In this document: positions 29,633-41,269 of the stretch, one piece after another
Layout: each line of letters opens with the position of its first letter
How positions within the stretch are numbered: position 1 is the first letter of the stretch
From: Hyposmocoma kahamanoa
Lineage: Eukaryota; Arthropoda; Insecta; Lepidoptera; Cosmopterigidae
Length of the DNA: 64,000 bases
Assembly (NCBI RefSeq): GCF_003589595.1
Contig: NW_020653750.1
Coordinates: 9,978,272-10,042,271 of the forward strand
Reading direction: 5' to 3'
Translations under genes and position numbers: made by a program
The notes under the pieces: generated by a model
What the model was told of the DNA's origin: nothing
The model's input: the letters and a program-made list of their open reading frames with translations, nothing else
Databases searched by the model: none

Positions 29633-31540
29633 CTGCTACAATTTATGTAGCATATCAATTCCGACTATATACGGTATAATTTATTCATTTTCTAGTAACA
29701 TTTTCCTGCAACTTAAGTGTTGGCGTAGCTATCACGTGTAAAAGATTGTGCAAGTTAAGTTTCCAAAGTGGAACTTACGGTGGTCGGAGGTGGCAAGACG
29801 GATAGCAAATAAAGACTTATCTGGCACAGACAGATGGAACATAAATTACGACCGCTCGCTTGCTACCACCGGTACCGGGGCCTTTTGAATATACAATTGC
29901 TGCTCCAATAGTTCTAACAATTTGTTCGTTTCTGTTTCATAATTTTAGTTGAACTGGTTGATTTCCGTTGAAACTACCTCTAACACCCTTATGTCATTAC
30001 ATTATAGCATATAGTATCCGCAATGTACATACATGACTAGATCCTTACTGTTTACATTGTCGGTACGTACAACAGTAGTAAGACCATGTTTAAGTCTTTG
30101 TTCAATTCAATGCAAATTTTTATTTTGACGAATTTCCATGTTGTGTTAGTAAAATATTCCTTATATGAATAAATATTCCTTATTAACCATGTAAGTATAG
30201 TTCTAACACACTTGACTTGTCCAGCTATCCATGACATGTATTGGCCGTTCGTCTCTCTAAACCACCAGAGACGCTACCCGCTGCTGAAGCCGTCCAAGAG
30301 TGCCTCAGCGAACATTTCCTATGCACTAGAATTAATGTTTGTTTTTAATTAATTTTCTCTCTGTAAAATTCAAAGCACACTTGAGGATTTAGCAGAAAGA
30401 CAGAGGAGAGCGTAAAGAAAACCCATACTTGCGATTTGCTCACAGTTGCAGAGAGACAATGTATTATTCACAATAAGACTGGCCTTTGTGTTACTCGAGA
30501 GAAGCCCAAATAAAATATTAAGAACAAGGTAATCACTTCATTCGCTAAGAAACATTGCATTCCATGAAGAAATGTCTTTCAATGTGGCTACGAGAGAATG
30601 TAGGGTGCATTATTTATTAGTTCGCACGAAACTAAAACGTAGTAAACCAACATATGAGGAAATTGTACGCGGCGCAAAACGTCATAAATACTGAGCAGGG
30701 GTAGTGCGATCGTTATTATAGTCGGCAGGCGCGCTCGGGCTCGCTGTTAAGAGAGCGGGAACTGTTACAAAATTAACACTTTCCGGCGGCTTTCAGCTGA
30801 GTGTGTTTCCAGGACAGAGCTCGAGTGCCGACAGTGGCGGTGCGGTCGGTAGCTCTCGCCTGCCACGATACGCTTCGTTTCTGTTGAGCTCCACACTCTC
30901 ACGCTATCACTTAAAAATTTAAAAAGCGGATTTAAGTTCCAAACACCCTGCAAAAAACCTTGCACGGTCGTTTTTCTTTTGAATTGTAATATGTACATGT
31001 ATTTTTGGAGTATGCTTTGTGAAAGGAATTGGCTAATGCGAAAATTATATATGATATGTTTGTATGTATGATACATATAACCATGTATCATACAATTTCA
31101 TATACATATTACTTAAGTCACTGCATTAAATTATTTTCATTCTTATTTCGTTTCGTTTTATATGTAAATTGATACTGTGAAAATTCGATAATGACGATAA
31201 TATCGGCTCCTTCACCTTTTCTAGTTCGGTTCATCGATGTATTTTTTTCCTTCTTATGTATATTTTGTAGTCGAAGACTATCGTACTTCTTTCTATTGAA
31301 CGTTGGAATTTGGCGAATTTATCTCAATGTAAAATCACAAAACGATACGACAGGCACGGCAGAACGCAAGTATTAAATAATTTTCGCTTTACGTCGTTGC
31401 TTTTCATAGATTCATTTCAATCGCTAGTATTCGTTGCAGCCGGTGCCAAGTATTACTATATTCAAAGCACTTAAAAATAACAATTAACAGAAAGAATTTA
31501 CGACTTTACATAGAACTAATTAAACTAAATAATATTAGTA
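29633..31540. other. Unassigned stretch with a GC-elevated patch at 30670-30960
   Basis: No coding gene is recognised. The patch 30670-30960 has much higher GC content than its flanks. It is the kind of sequence that could be a promoter with a non-coding first exon, but no motif proves this. Confidence 0.3.
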
Positions 31541-31544
31541 CTGC

Positions 31545-31805
31545 ACACTCATCTCTCCCATGGCCTAAAAAATAAATTTTGAATTTTTCAATGATATTTC
31601 CATTTCGGTATTCTATTTTAGACTTTCACCTCTCCCAAGGCCTAAAAGACTAAAAATTGAAGTTTTTTTAAATGGGCGAGGCGGTATTTTCCGGCATTGG
31701 CTAATGTATTATTATTATTATTATTATCGTATTTATTTTAAACTCTCGCCTCTCCCAAGGCCTAAAGAATTAATTTTGAATTTTACAAATTTTATTATTA
31801 TTATT
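31545..31805 (+). repeat. Three direct repeats of CTCTCCCAAGGCCTAAA
   Basis: The motif occurs at about 31554 (with one change), 31628 and 31750, each followed by an AATTTTGAA or AAAATTGAAG run. TTA microsatellites lie at 31710 and 31795. Spacing is irregular. Confidence 0.55.
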
Positions 31806-32522
31806 ATTACTTAACCTAAAAGTGTCTATAAAATTGTTTATATATGTAAGATCCATTTAAAATAAAACCTGATTATCAAGTGTCTCACCTCAAAGCAAAA
31901 TATTAAACTAAAATCCTAACTACAGCTGCTAATAGGAACTTGTAACGTTTAGAGTCACTAGACTTAATTTGAGTAGAGAAGACTAACTAAATACCTCTAA
32001 TCTAATGTTCTCCAACTTCAAGTGAGCGCCCGTGTCGTCTGCTGCGGTACTGTTCCGTTGTCGGGCAAGTAATTCGATATGCACCGTCGGTGCGCGCGAC
32101 GCTGCGACGCTGCAGCGGCGAAATTTAAACAAAGATACCCTGAAATACAAATCGTAGTCAGAGACAAGTACAAACAACATTACCCGGCAGCGCGTCTCGT
32201 TGCTCGCTGAAGGTTTCCTGGCTTTCCGAGTCCGCACATTTCGTTCGCGCAATCAGGAAATTAAAGAAGCTTTTCGCCGATGACTCGCCATATAAGAACA
32301 TCGTTGCTGCTGAAAGGTGACTCTAGCCGCGCTGCAACAAGTCTGACAAGTATTACATAATTGAATGCACTGCTCTGTGATTGGATGGCATGCACGAGCA
32401 CTGACCAGATTTTACAAACGTTTCTCGCTGTACCCCCATATATTTGTGGGATTAAGTATCACCATGTAATTTAATAACTTTTCAATTTATTTACAGAATG
32501 ATCAAAATTTTCGTTCTCGTAA
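31806..32522. other. Unassigned stretch, GC-elevated at 32015-32340
   Basis: No protein is recognised. A TATAAG motif at 32291 with GC-rich surroundings could mark a promoter. Alternatively it could be a conserved non-coding block. Confidence 0.25.
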
Positions 32523-32739
32523 AATAAATAATAATGACGCACACGCTAATAGCCCCGCACTAGAGAAACCGAGAGCCATGGACACACACATAGACAAGCA
32601 CAAATTACACCTAAACTCACGAGAGAAATACTCGTAAATGCAGGCCATATAAATATTTCGCCCGGCCCGGGAATCGAACTCGAGACCTCTGCGTGGCATT
32701 CACGGTCCAGCATGGTAACCGTTCGGCCACCGAGGCAGT
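32523..32739 (-). repeat. SINE family A copy (minus), full-length
   Basis: Reverse complement landmarks run from the TTA-type tail through AGCCCCGCACTAGAGAAACC, GAGCCATGGACACAC, ACTCACGAGAGAAATA and GGGAATCGAACTCGAGACCT. It ends with the complement of TGCCTCGGTGGCCGAACGGT. Confidence 0.8.
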
Positions 32740-34480
32740 TTATTATTATTATAAGTTAGATAGTTTAGTGTTATTATAAGCTTACTACGGTAAAACGGTA
32801 ACTGCTAAAACTTATATGTCTATTCACGAGTAGGAATAGAGGGTGGAATTATTAGCATTACAATTTGAGCTTTCAACGAGCGGTTGCCACCGTGGTGACA
32901 GCTGCTTCCGATCCAATTTGCGCGGACGCTTACACGGGTTAATTTGACGACCAACTGTACTCTGTGCTCTCCAAAAAACAGCTTCTCTGATTTTTTTACT
33001 TGGAATGCTAACAAACTTCTTAATTAGTTAACCCTCCAGTATATCTCAGTGGCGATATAATTAACTACTTTAACAGTTTAATTCTAAATAATTTGACAAC
33101 GAACGAATCGTTAATACTTTATATGCCGCAATATGAAACGATTTTTGTGTTTGTTTTATAAGGTAGTCAATATCCGCATGGGAGTTGCCTGGGGGCAGCA
33201 GGTCGATTGGATGTTCCGTATTGCGGTTCAGTAAGTGAGCTTTGTTGACGGCCCCGCTTTGTTGGGGCTAGAAGCAGGTTTATTCGCTGCGTTAGTTTGG
33301 TTAAACTAGCCATTCGTGCAGTAAATATAATTGAAAATGTTATTTAGAACTTGGTCATGCGTTTACGTTCTTTGTTTGAAAACGAGCAACATGTTGCTCA
33401 TTCAAATTTACTCAGTAAAACCAAATGGGCCATTATTTAGAAGGCATCGGCCCAGCTTTTGTTGCTCGTCGTTGAGTCCAGCAACCTCATGACAGATTAA
33501 TTACACCATTTGTCAGCGCCCACTTTCTTTAACACCGTTTTAACTTCATCGCTCTCTCAATTTCCCATTTGTTACAAAAAATACTATTTTATTTGGTTTC
33601 TAATTTTCGACTTATTCGAACCTTATAACTAAGTCGGGCGATAGGGATGAATGACAGGGTGTAGCGAGTACGGTTACTTACTTACTTACATTTGGTTCAA
33701 TAAAATCAAGTTAACTTTATCTCAAACACTCATTTTATTTTGTTAAATCAACTGTTTTTCGGTTGCTGTAATAAAATAGGCCGATCTTCAAAATGGTGAC
33801 GTAAATAAAGAAAGAAAATAAAAAGGAATTAAATTAATTTGCTACTCCGCGAACCCAGTGAAGGTTAAATCGTGCGACTTTTCTTTTACTGAGAGCCAAT
33901 TAAAGATCCTCACAAATAAAAATATAATAAGGAATCTGGGTGCTTAATTTACCTTACTTATTTATTTGTAAGTCAATGCTTACTTATTATAAAACATAAA
34001 AAAAGAAAAACAAAGAAAAAACCTCAGCTTGTAAGCCTCACTAAGAGTCAAAGAAATGCTCACTGAGTGCTCTCATTGCCGAAATCACACTCGTATTGAT
34101 CAAAAGTATTACATAAAATGTTGAAATTATTGCTTGCACGTCACATAGACTAGTTTTACCTGTAATTAGTATGGGCCGGGGGTAAAACCAAAAGTGAATC
34201 TATAAACATTTGTTTGAGAAAACAAATATATCCGAGAAAAAAAACTTCATTTCCAAAATATTTATTAATTTCCAAATTACATGGTTATAATAATTCTTTA
34301 TTGCACAAATAAAAGACACGTAAAACACATGTTACAAAGGACATATACAAAAGTGAGCATAACTCTAGAAGAGATCTCTTCCAGCTAACCCTAGCGGTGG
34401 TGTAAAAATAAAGTTCGCCTAAAAATAAATGTACCAAAATTTGAGTAAAAAATATAAATGATGATAATAATATACGTATA
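32740..34480. other. Unassigned stretch
   Basis: No gene recognised. ATTTATTTGTAAGTCAATG at about 33960-33979 equals the terminal end of the 228-bp MITE, but the rest of the element is absent. Confidence 0.35.
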
Positions 34481-34494
34481 TTATATACCATGTG

Positions 34495-34539
<45 letters not shown>

Positions 34540-34550
34540 GGTATACAATA
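34481..34550. repeat. TA dinucleotide microsatellite within an ACCATG hairpin
   Basis: About 20 TA units are flanked by TATATACCATGTGTATG on the left and its inverse CATGGTATACAAT on the right, so the whole block can fold back. Confidence 0.75.
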
Positions 34551-34600
34551 AAATGATATATAAATGATATATATAGGATAATAAAATGTTTTTGTCGACC

Positions 34601-34733
34601 TTAGTGTCCTAACGATTTTCGGTGTGGGTGTAGTAACTCCCGGTAGGACCAATTTGGGAATTCAACTTTTCTAAATTGGTTCTGGTCTGGGTGCTCTGTA
34701 ATGCTCCAGAGTGAATTCCTATACTCTGTTGCT
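34601..34733 (+). repeat. SINE family C, uninterrupted copy
   Basis: It has a degenerate head (GTGTCCTAACG, ACTCCCGGTAGGACCAATTT) and a body with TTCTAAATTGGTTCTGGTCT, then CTCCAGAGTGAATTCC. It serves as the reference for the split copy at 24315-24650. Confidence 0.65.
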
Positions 34734-35218
34734 CATATTACATGTATTCTCTACTTTGAGATCGGGTATTAGGAGCATAAAAGCACGAAAATACAAACAG
34801 ATAGGAAGAAGTTTATAAATAATTATGATATATAAGTAGCAGTAGAAAGAACCAATAGGTAAGACCAAAGTTATTTGTATTGAAATATGTTGAATGAAGT
34901 AGTAGTAATGGCCAATTGCCATGAGCACTAGAAGATATATCTAATTTGTATCTAATCTAATCTTATTGAAAACAATATTACTTTTTGTTTATACTATATA
35001 AAGTTTAAAATGGCGTATTTACGCTTCGGGAATACATCTATTGTCTCAAAAGTTTCGTGTTGTACTCTGTAATTGCTGTGTAGACGGAGGCTATGTGTGG
35101 ATACAAGTTACTCGCAGAGTTTGAATCTTCCGAAGTATTAATATCGGGGATGAGACATTTTTAATAGCGCATTTCTCTGCCTTTACTGCTGCATTACGTC
35201 TGTGGCCTTGCAATTTTA
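34734..35218. other. Unassigned stretch
   Basis: AT-rich, nothing recognised. Confidence 0.35.
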
Positions 35219-35450
35219 GTAGCAGTAAAGCTTCTTGTGAAAAAGTTCGTCCAATGAAGTACTGCTACTAAACCTATTTCTGCCGCTAAACAGTAATGTG
35301 AGTATTACTGCGTTCCGGTTTCGAAGGATAAGGGTGCTGTTGAAATAACAGGCACATAGAATTTATCAGCTTATGTCTCAAGGTGACGGGCACAGAGCAA
35401 TGCTTTTCATATCAGTGCGTTTAAAAGCTCTGAGCGACATTCGCTGTAAT
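35219..35450 (+). repeat. SINE family B, diverged copy lacking its 3' end
   Basis: It contains CTTCTTGTGAAAAAGTTCGT, TTACTGCGTTCCGGTTTCGA and CTTATGTCTCAAGGTGACGG. It stops near AAAGCTCTGAGCGACATT. Confidence 0.65.
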
Positions 35451-35969
35451 AAATTAAAAGTTAGTTTGTTTCGAAAACAAATATACGCAATTTTATTTAT
35501 TATTTCGATTATCAGCAAATTTTTATCAATAAATATATGTTAAGGGACAGGTGACAGTGCTAATATATATATATATATAAATCTCCACAAGTAGGTAATA
35601 TGTAAAAGATAGGTAAAGTAAGGTGTTTGTAAGCAGAAACTAAAACAATATTTTTTTAATGTAAACAATATATTATTTTTCACCTCCCTAGCTCGGAAAC
35701 GCTTTCTTTTTCATTAGAAATTAGAACTCGACGATGGACGTGGTGCACCTAACTTTATCTTTCGATGAAAAAAAACAATACATAACATACATAAACATAA
35801 CACTACGCGATTTGTCAAACATTTTTTATGTAATATAAATCCGTCGGTATATTTTATTGTTGACATTAAATTGACGACGATAACTAATTTTGTTTGTTAT
35901 AGTTAAACTGTTTTTCTTTCATCTACCATTTTCCTCGCTATAGTGAGGTGAAAAGTTGTGAATTTCGCT

Positions 35970-37510
35970 CGGCAGCAAAGTTCTTTTGCGTCTCGCGCCC
36001 TGAAACCCTCACTGCGCTCAAGATTCTTAGGAATCTTAGGGTCGTATTCCAGAACTCTACTCAATGCTCAAATCAGGACTTGAGTATGATTTCAAGCAGA
36101 GTTTTTATTCGACAACATTACTCAAGCGTAGAATTTGTAATAGGAGTTCACCTGAGTAACGTCAGAGGAAGTGTCAGTTTGCGTCTTAATTTTAGAACAG
36201 TGCTTCGTTTCAGTTTTGCTGTTTACTAAACGGCACTCGACAGTAAAATCTTGTGTTGAGTGTTGTCAAAATCTGTATTTACTTGAGTGAGGTCCTGGTT
36301 GCGCTTGAGTACATAATAATCGGCGAAAAAATTAAAACATTACGATGAAACTATTTGAGAATTTTGATCTTTATCTAAATATATCAATGGTGAATATCAT
36401 ACTCAATAGCTTCGGTTCTCGAAAGACCTACAAGACCTGTACGATATGGAGGAACACAGATTTAAACAACAATATAGGTTCAAGATTTGATAAAAAAGTT
36501 AATTTAAACTATCATATCAGTTGAGCGATATCAGACAATCGTGGTTACCCAATCGTGCTGAAATACAGATTCTGGTTTGCTTACGTTTGTATGTACGGGA
36601 TTATTAAAGTTAACGATTCTATTATGGGGAACTGTAGGTACATGTTTTTATTACAATATGATTCCGGAGTGTATGTTAAGATTGCCTAAGTTTAAAACTT
36701 ACATTGAAAGTAGCTTATAAAACGGCGTTTTCAAGTGTGATATTTTACCAATGGAATAATTGATTATTTGACTTTGACCAACAACCAATCAATCCGGCCG
36801 GCCTCGAAGGATTTTTTTCTGAGTGTTCGATCTTTGTATTAATAATTATAACAAACTAGTGGAGTAATTTCACATAAAAATAATTGAATATCAATTCAAT
36901 AAAAATTTAAATAGAATGTTATAATTTAAACTTCTAAGTTAAAATCTGGGTAGTTTCAATAATACAAGCTTTGTTTTGGTGATAGACATATAAATAATAG
37001 CACTGCATTCGTTTAAGAATTTCCAATAGTATTATCGAAGTAATTTAGGAATTATAGCGAACATCGCCGCCACTGTAAGTTTATCATATGCCGTTCGATC
37101 AGCGTAACAAATAATTTTCTTTTCCAATAGCAAATTTCAGCGTACCGTATTTGATTTTGACAATGTTAAAATTCTTCCTATGTGAAAGGCAAAGAGAACT
37201 GAGGCGATACAATCAATTATTAATAGACAAATACGGATGAATGAACGGAAATAGCATAGAACCATGGATATCCCAACTCAAACTTGAGTGAAGTTCAGCT
37301 GAGTACGGCACTGGGTACTATTCAAGAATAAACGAAATTCTTAAGACTTGATTTAATGCTCAAATAATGCTTCGTTGATTGATGATCACGGCGATACTTG
37401 AGTCATGTTCTGGAATATGACCCTTAGCATCATTCGCTTACTCAGGTTTCAATACAAGCTTTCGCGTCAAACAACAACTTTGCAGCTTGCATAACAAATA
37501 AATATTACAT
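35970..37510. repeat. Host repeat H split by the Harbinger-like element
   Basis: The right flank (CGCTTACTCAGGTTTCAATA, CAACAACTTTGCAGC, GCATAACAAATAA) matches 63527-63590 almost base for base. The left flank also ends AATCTTA as at 63513-63519. The two together give a filled and an empty version of the same repeated sequence. Confidence 0.6.
36039..37423. mobile_element. Harbinger-like element, 1.4-kb copy
   Basis: The left end is GGGTCGTATTCCAGAACTCT. The right end is the complement form, ATGTTCTGGAATATGACCC. Both are flanked by TTA (36036-36038 and 37424-37426). Subterminal sequence is rich in ACTTGAGT-like repeats in both orientations. There is no transposase ORF, so it is non-autonomous. 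The end at 5491 belongs to the same family. Confidence 0.75.
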
Positions 37511-38220
37511 GTTGAGAAATCACAGGTCACACCCACTGTTAAGAGTTTAAATCCAGAAAATATAGTTTCATTATCGATATGTATCAATCGCGAAAACCCA
37601 ATAACTCAATAACTATGTAGAAACAAACTCGCTGAAAAGTACAGTCTATAAAGCAATTAGGACTTAAAAGCTTCTCTTTAACTCATTTTACACTTAACAT
37701 TTACTAACTTCTCAAGTTACAAAGTAAAGTGAAAGCATTAAATGATTTATGTAATGATTTCTCTAAACGAAATGAAAAAAAAAAAGGGAAAACACTAGAT
37801 GATATGTGGGATTCCAGTACGAATAATTTAGAAAACAACCTATCAAGATTGTTCCGGTCCAAATGATATAGTAGGTTTTGTATTGACAACATTACTCTGG
37901 TACGCATTTCCTTGGTCCTTTTTTCATTCACGAACTTTTATTAAAACTGTATGTTGTACATTTTTACCGCACCCTAAAACCTTTCGCAGATTAATATCTT
38001 GTTCTTTTGTTATGACGCGCTTAACTACACCTCATTAGCCTCGTTGCTCCCCTCTCCATTATTTTGAGACCAGGTAATTGGTAAGTGGCTCTCCCGGGTC
38101 AAAACGACCCGGGCCTTCGGGAAGCTTGCGTGCGCACATAGTTTAATACGTAGAGGCTCGTTTGAGACTCATTAATAATAAGTAAATATATTTTTTAAAT
38201 TTAACTATCTATCTTTTAAT
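37427..38220. other. Unassigned stretch with a strong GC hairpin
   Basis: CCCGGGTC and GACCCGGG face each other across AAAAC at 38093-38113. Otherwise AT-rich with no gene recognised. Confidence 0.4.
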
Positions 38221-38430
38221 TGCCTCTGTGGTCGAACGGTTAGTTACTATGCTGGTCTGCCACGCAGAGGTCCCGGATTCGATTCGCAGGCCGAAAGTAA
38301 TATTTCTTTGGCCTACAATTATCTTTTTCGTGAGTTTCGGTGTAATTTGTGGTTGTCAATGTGTGTGTGCATGGCACCTGCGATACAGCGTTTCTCTAGT
38401 GCGGGGCTATTAGTGTGAGCGCGTTGTAAT
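38221..38430 (+). repeat. SINE family A copy
   Basis: The head TGCCTCTGTGGTCGAACGGT leads to a B-box-like GATTCGATTC. The body has GTGAGTTTCGGTGTAATTTG and a CATGGCACCTGCGATACAG block, and ends TAGTGCGGGGCTATTAGTG. Confidence 0.8.
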
Positions 38431-38970
38431 TGTTGTTTGTTTTTCTTATTTCTTTTTATCTTGTTTGTTGCGCTCAATTTTTACGTTGATAAAATTACTG
38501 TGCAGAACTGTCAAAATGTGTTAAAATCAGCTGTGACTTATGACCATGTTTGACACTGCGATATTCTTTTGCAGCCATTGGCCGCGGCGCTCGCGATGCG
38601 ACAAAAATATGACGTCACGGCGCTTGCAATTTCAGCCATTGTGATAAAATTTTAAAATGACGTTTGTCACTCGAGTTTGAGTGTTATTAATGTTTCTTTT
38701 TAAATAATAACAGTACTACCTAGGTAGTTCCAAACTCCTAAAAGTTTGTCGGGATAATTCTATTGCTGACGAGTTTCTGTGTTGTTAATTCATACTCAGT
38801 TACAATTAATATTAATATAATAAAATCGTAAAGAAGCTAAATATGTATTTTTACTATCTTAAAGTAACAGTCAGTATTATCTACTGAAATTATGTTACTA
38901 AACCTAAAATATCAGTTTTTGTGTCAACTTTTTCTGTTCGTGCGCTGTGCACGCTTATAGTCCTTAATTG
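38431..38970. other. Unassigned stretch
   Basis: Nothing recognised. A short GC-rich patch near 38578-38620 contains TGACGTCA. Confidence 0.35.
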
Positions 38971-39115
38971 TTTCACTGCGCCTGTGACATGAGTTGCCAA
39001 GACCCATGTGCCAATTTCACCACCACCCTTATCCTTCAAAACCGGAACGCAGTAACAGTCAATTGGATAAGGTAGCACTACTTCCCTGGACGATATCTTT
39101 CACAGGGAGTCTACT
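38971..39115 (-). repeat. SINE family B fragment (minus)
   Basis: Reverse complement blocks: the GACA-GCGCAGTG region, CACATGGGTCTTGGC, AAACCGGAACGCAGTAA read on plus, and GGGAAGTAGTGCTACC. Confidence 0.6.
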
Positions 39116-39610
39116 GAAACTAAAATCGTTTATTTATCTCAACTCATCAATAAATAAATATAACCTACTTTACACAAAGCGTTTAGTAAGTAACTGACTA
39201 TAGTGGTGAGAAATGAAAACGTTTGTAGCTCAGCACAATGACGGAGTGTTCTTCAGCGCCGCCGCTGATATTCAGCTACAGCCTGCGATGTTCAAAGTAA
39301 GAACTAGCACACATATTTTTCCAGTTCTATGATTTCCAGCAGATTACTAAATATTTAGCACGTGCATATTACATATGTAAAATGCAAACGTTTTTGTAGA
39401 CGAAAGAACTAATTATTAGTGGCAACGAGCGCATTTTATTTGCAATTCGGTTAGCGCAAACCCGTTTTAGCTCTCGGTGAAACTGACTTAAACAAACTAA
39501 TTTTTTATTTGCACTGCTTCTTTACGAGTTTCTGAGCTTTTCACACTTTGCACTTTTCACAATGTTGACAAATATTTGGAACGTTTTTTCTATTATCAAT
39601 GTTAATTTAA

Positions 39611-39877
39611 AAATAAAACAAGTGACGAGACGAAGAATTCGTACGCCTGGTGGTAAGCGACACTCCTTATGCAATGCCACAAAGAGCTTTGAATCACAAA
39701 GATCTGAGGGGTACTGCCACTGCGCCCGTTACCCTGATACATACGTTGACAAGCCCCATGTGCCTGTAGTTTCACCAACTCCCTTACGTTTCAAAACCGG
39801 ATAATGCTGACATTACTGCTTGTCGGCAGAAATAGTACTTACCTAAACGAACTCTTTCACAAGGAGCTCTACTGCTA
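39611..39877 (-). repeat. SINE family B copy (minus)
   Basis: Near full-length body. The complement of CGTCACTTG is at the low end. CACAAAGATCTGAGGGGTAC and TGCCTGTAGTTTCACCAAC follow. The 5' block GAACTCTTTCACAAGGAGCT is at the high end. Confidence 0.7.
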
Positions 39878-40399
39878 CAAAATTGTTAATTTTTCTAGTC
39901 TCAAATTAAATTAAAAGGTTTGTCAGCTACCCCAGAATTGAAAATTGTGCCTTACTTTGTATATTTATACTACAGTTGTCAGTGATTTCCCTCATTGAAT
40001 AAGTACTTTGTCTAATTAGTAATTACTATGACCCGGAGGCATCGAGTGTTATCAGAAATCATCGAGTAAACTCATGTGCGGTAAACCATATAATCGAACC
40101 AAGATAGCACGTTGATTTTGACAGTTAGGAACATCGACAGAACTTAATAATACAATAGAATAAATAATTGTGAAATTCTAAAAAATAATTATAAATAATC
40201 TAAAATTTGTCTCCTCTACGCACACGAACAAGGTTTTTAATTTGGTTAAATACTATTAATAGACTTAATTTAATTTCACATTTTCTGTATTCATACCTTT
40301 GGTCCAGAGTCAAAAGCAAGGAATACGTCAAAAGAACTTCTATCACTTGAAATTCTTATAAATAACACTAACTACTTACTTGAAATAAGTTATGTACCT
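39878..40399. other. Unassigned stretch
   Basis: AT-rich, nothing recognised. Confidence 0.35.
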
Positions 40400-40475
40400 A
40401 CACGTAAAATTTTATAACTCTCTTCTTTAGCATAAAAAAGTTAACGATTAATTTCGTTAGTAAAATCTATAAATC
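40400..40475 (+). repeat. Repeat G fragment, copy 2
   Basis: GTAAAATTTTATAACTCTCT, then CTTTAGCATAAAAAAGTTAA and TAATTTCGTTAG align with the 28706-28760 segment. Confidence 0.5.
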
Positions 40476-40847
40476 TCTCTCCTGAAAAATTGTCTTTTCG
40501 CAGAAGTGACCTTATTACAACAAAGGTGCGAATTTTTATGAATTTATATTGTTACTTTCTATGCTTTTTTTATTTTAAACCTTGTTCTTCTTTTTGTCCC
40601 GCAAACAACCGGGTCGTACTATGCTATATTAGTAAAATTATGTATATTGAAATTGAACGTCTTCTACTTCTACTCGACCGTGGCAGAAATGATATGCGGT
40701 AAAAAGTAAATGTTAATTAGATGAAAATAGTCTTAACGGATTTTTTTCAATAAGCTGCAAGAAGCGACATTTCTTAGAGAAATAGAAGGTAAACAAATTA
40801 ATTGAGCTTGAAAAAAAAGAAAATACAGTTGATCTTTTTTTATTTTT

Positions 40848-41265
40848 TTGTTTATTCTTCTGCTGCTTCTGTTTCAATTGCTTCTGATGCCTTTTCTCCT
40901 GCTGATTCTGCTTCTGTTTCTGCTGCTTCCGTTTCTTTTGCTCCTTCTGCTGATGCTTCTGTTTCTGCTGCTTCAGTTTCAGCCGCTTCTGTCGCATGTG
41001 CTGCTGCCGCTTCTACTTCTGGCGTTTCTGTTTCTGCCGCTTCTGTTTCAGCCGCTTTTGCTTCCGTCACTTCTGCTTCTGGCGCGTCTGCTTAGATAGC
41101 TCCTGCTTCTGTAGCTTCTGCTGCTTCCGCTTCTGCTGCTGCTGCTTCTTCTGCTGCTCCTTCTTTTGCTGCTTCTGCTCTATTGCTTCTGCTTTTTCTG
41201 CTTCTGCTGATTCTTTTGTTTCTGCTTCTGCTTCTGCAGTATCCTCCAACCTCTCCTTCACTTAG
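40848..41265 (-). repeat. TTCTGCTGC-type coding-like array
   Basis: About 420 bases of imperfect TCT/GCT/GTT triplets keep several frames open on both strands. Minus-strand frames read as Glu-Ala-Thr rich chains, for example AAETEAAETETPEVEAAAA (40852-41070) and a KERLED start with EAEAETKESAEAEKAEA (41067-41261). The two lie in different frames. Plus-strand frames read Ala-Ser-Val. A charged E/A-rich coiled-coil protein fragment is conceivable. An expanded simple repeat is the safer reading. Confidence 0.55.
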
Positions 41266-41269
41266 TAAA

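Noticed and set aside
33960..33979. Fifth copy of the 228-bp MITE
   Set aside because: Only about 19 terminal bases match; the remainder and the duplication are absent, so it may be chance or a deletion remnant.
34481..34550. Replication origin or AT-rich regulatory element
   Set aside because: It is a plain TA microsatellite inside a small inverted repeat; nothing else supports a function.
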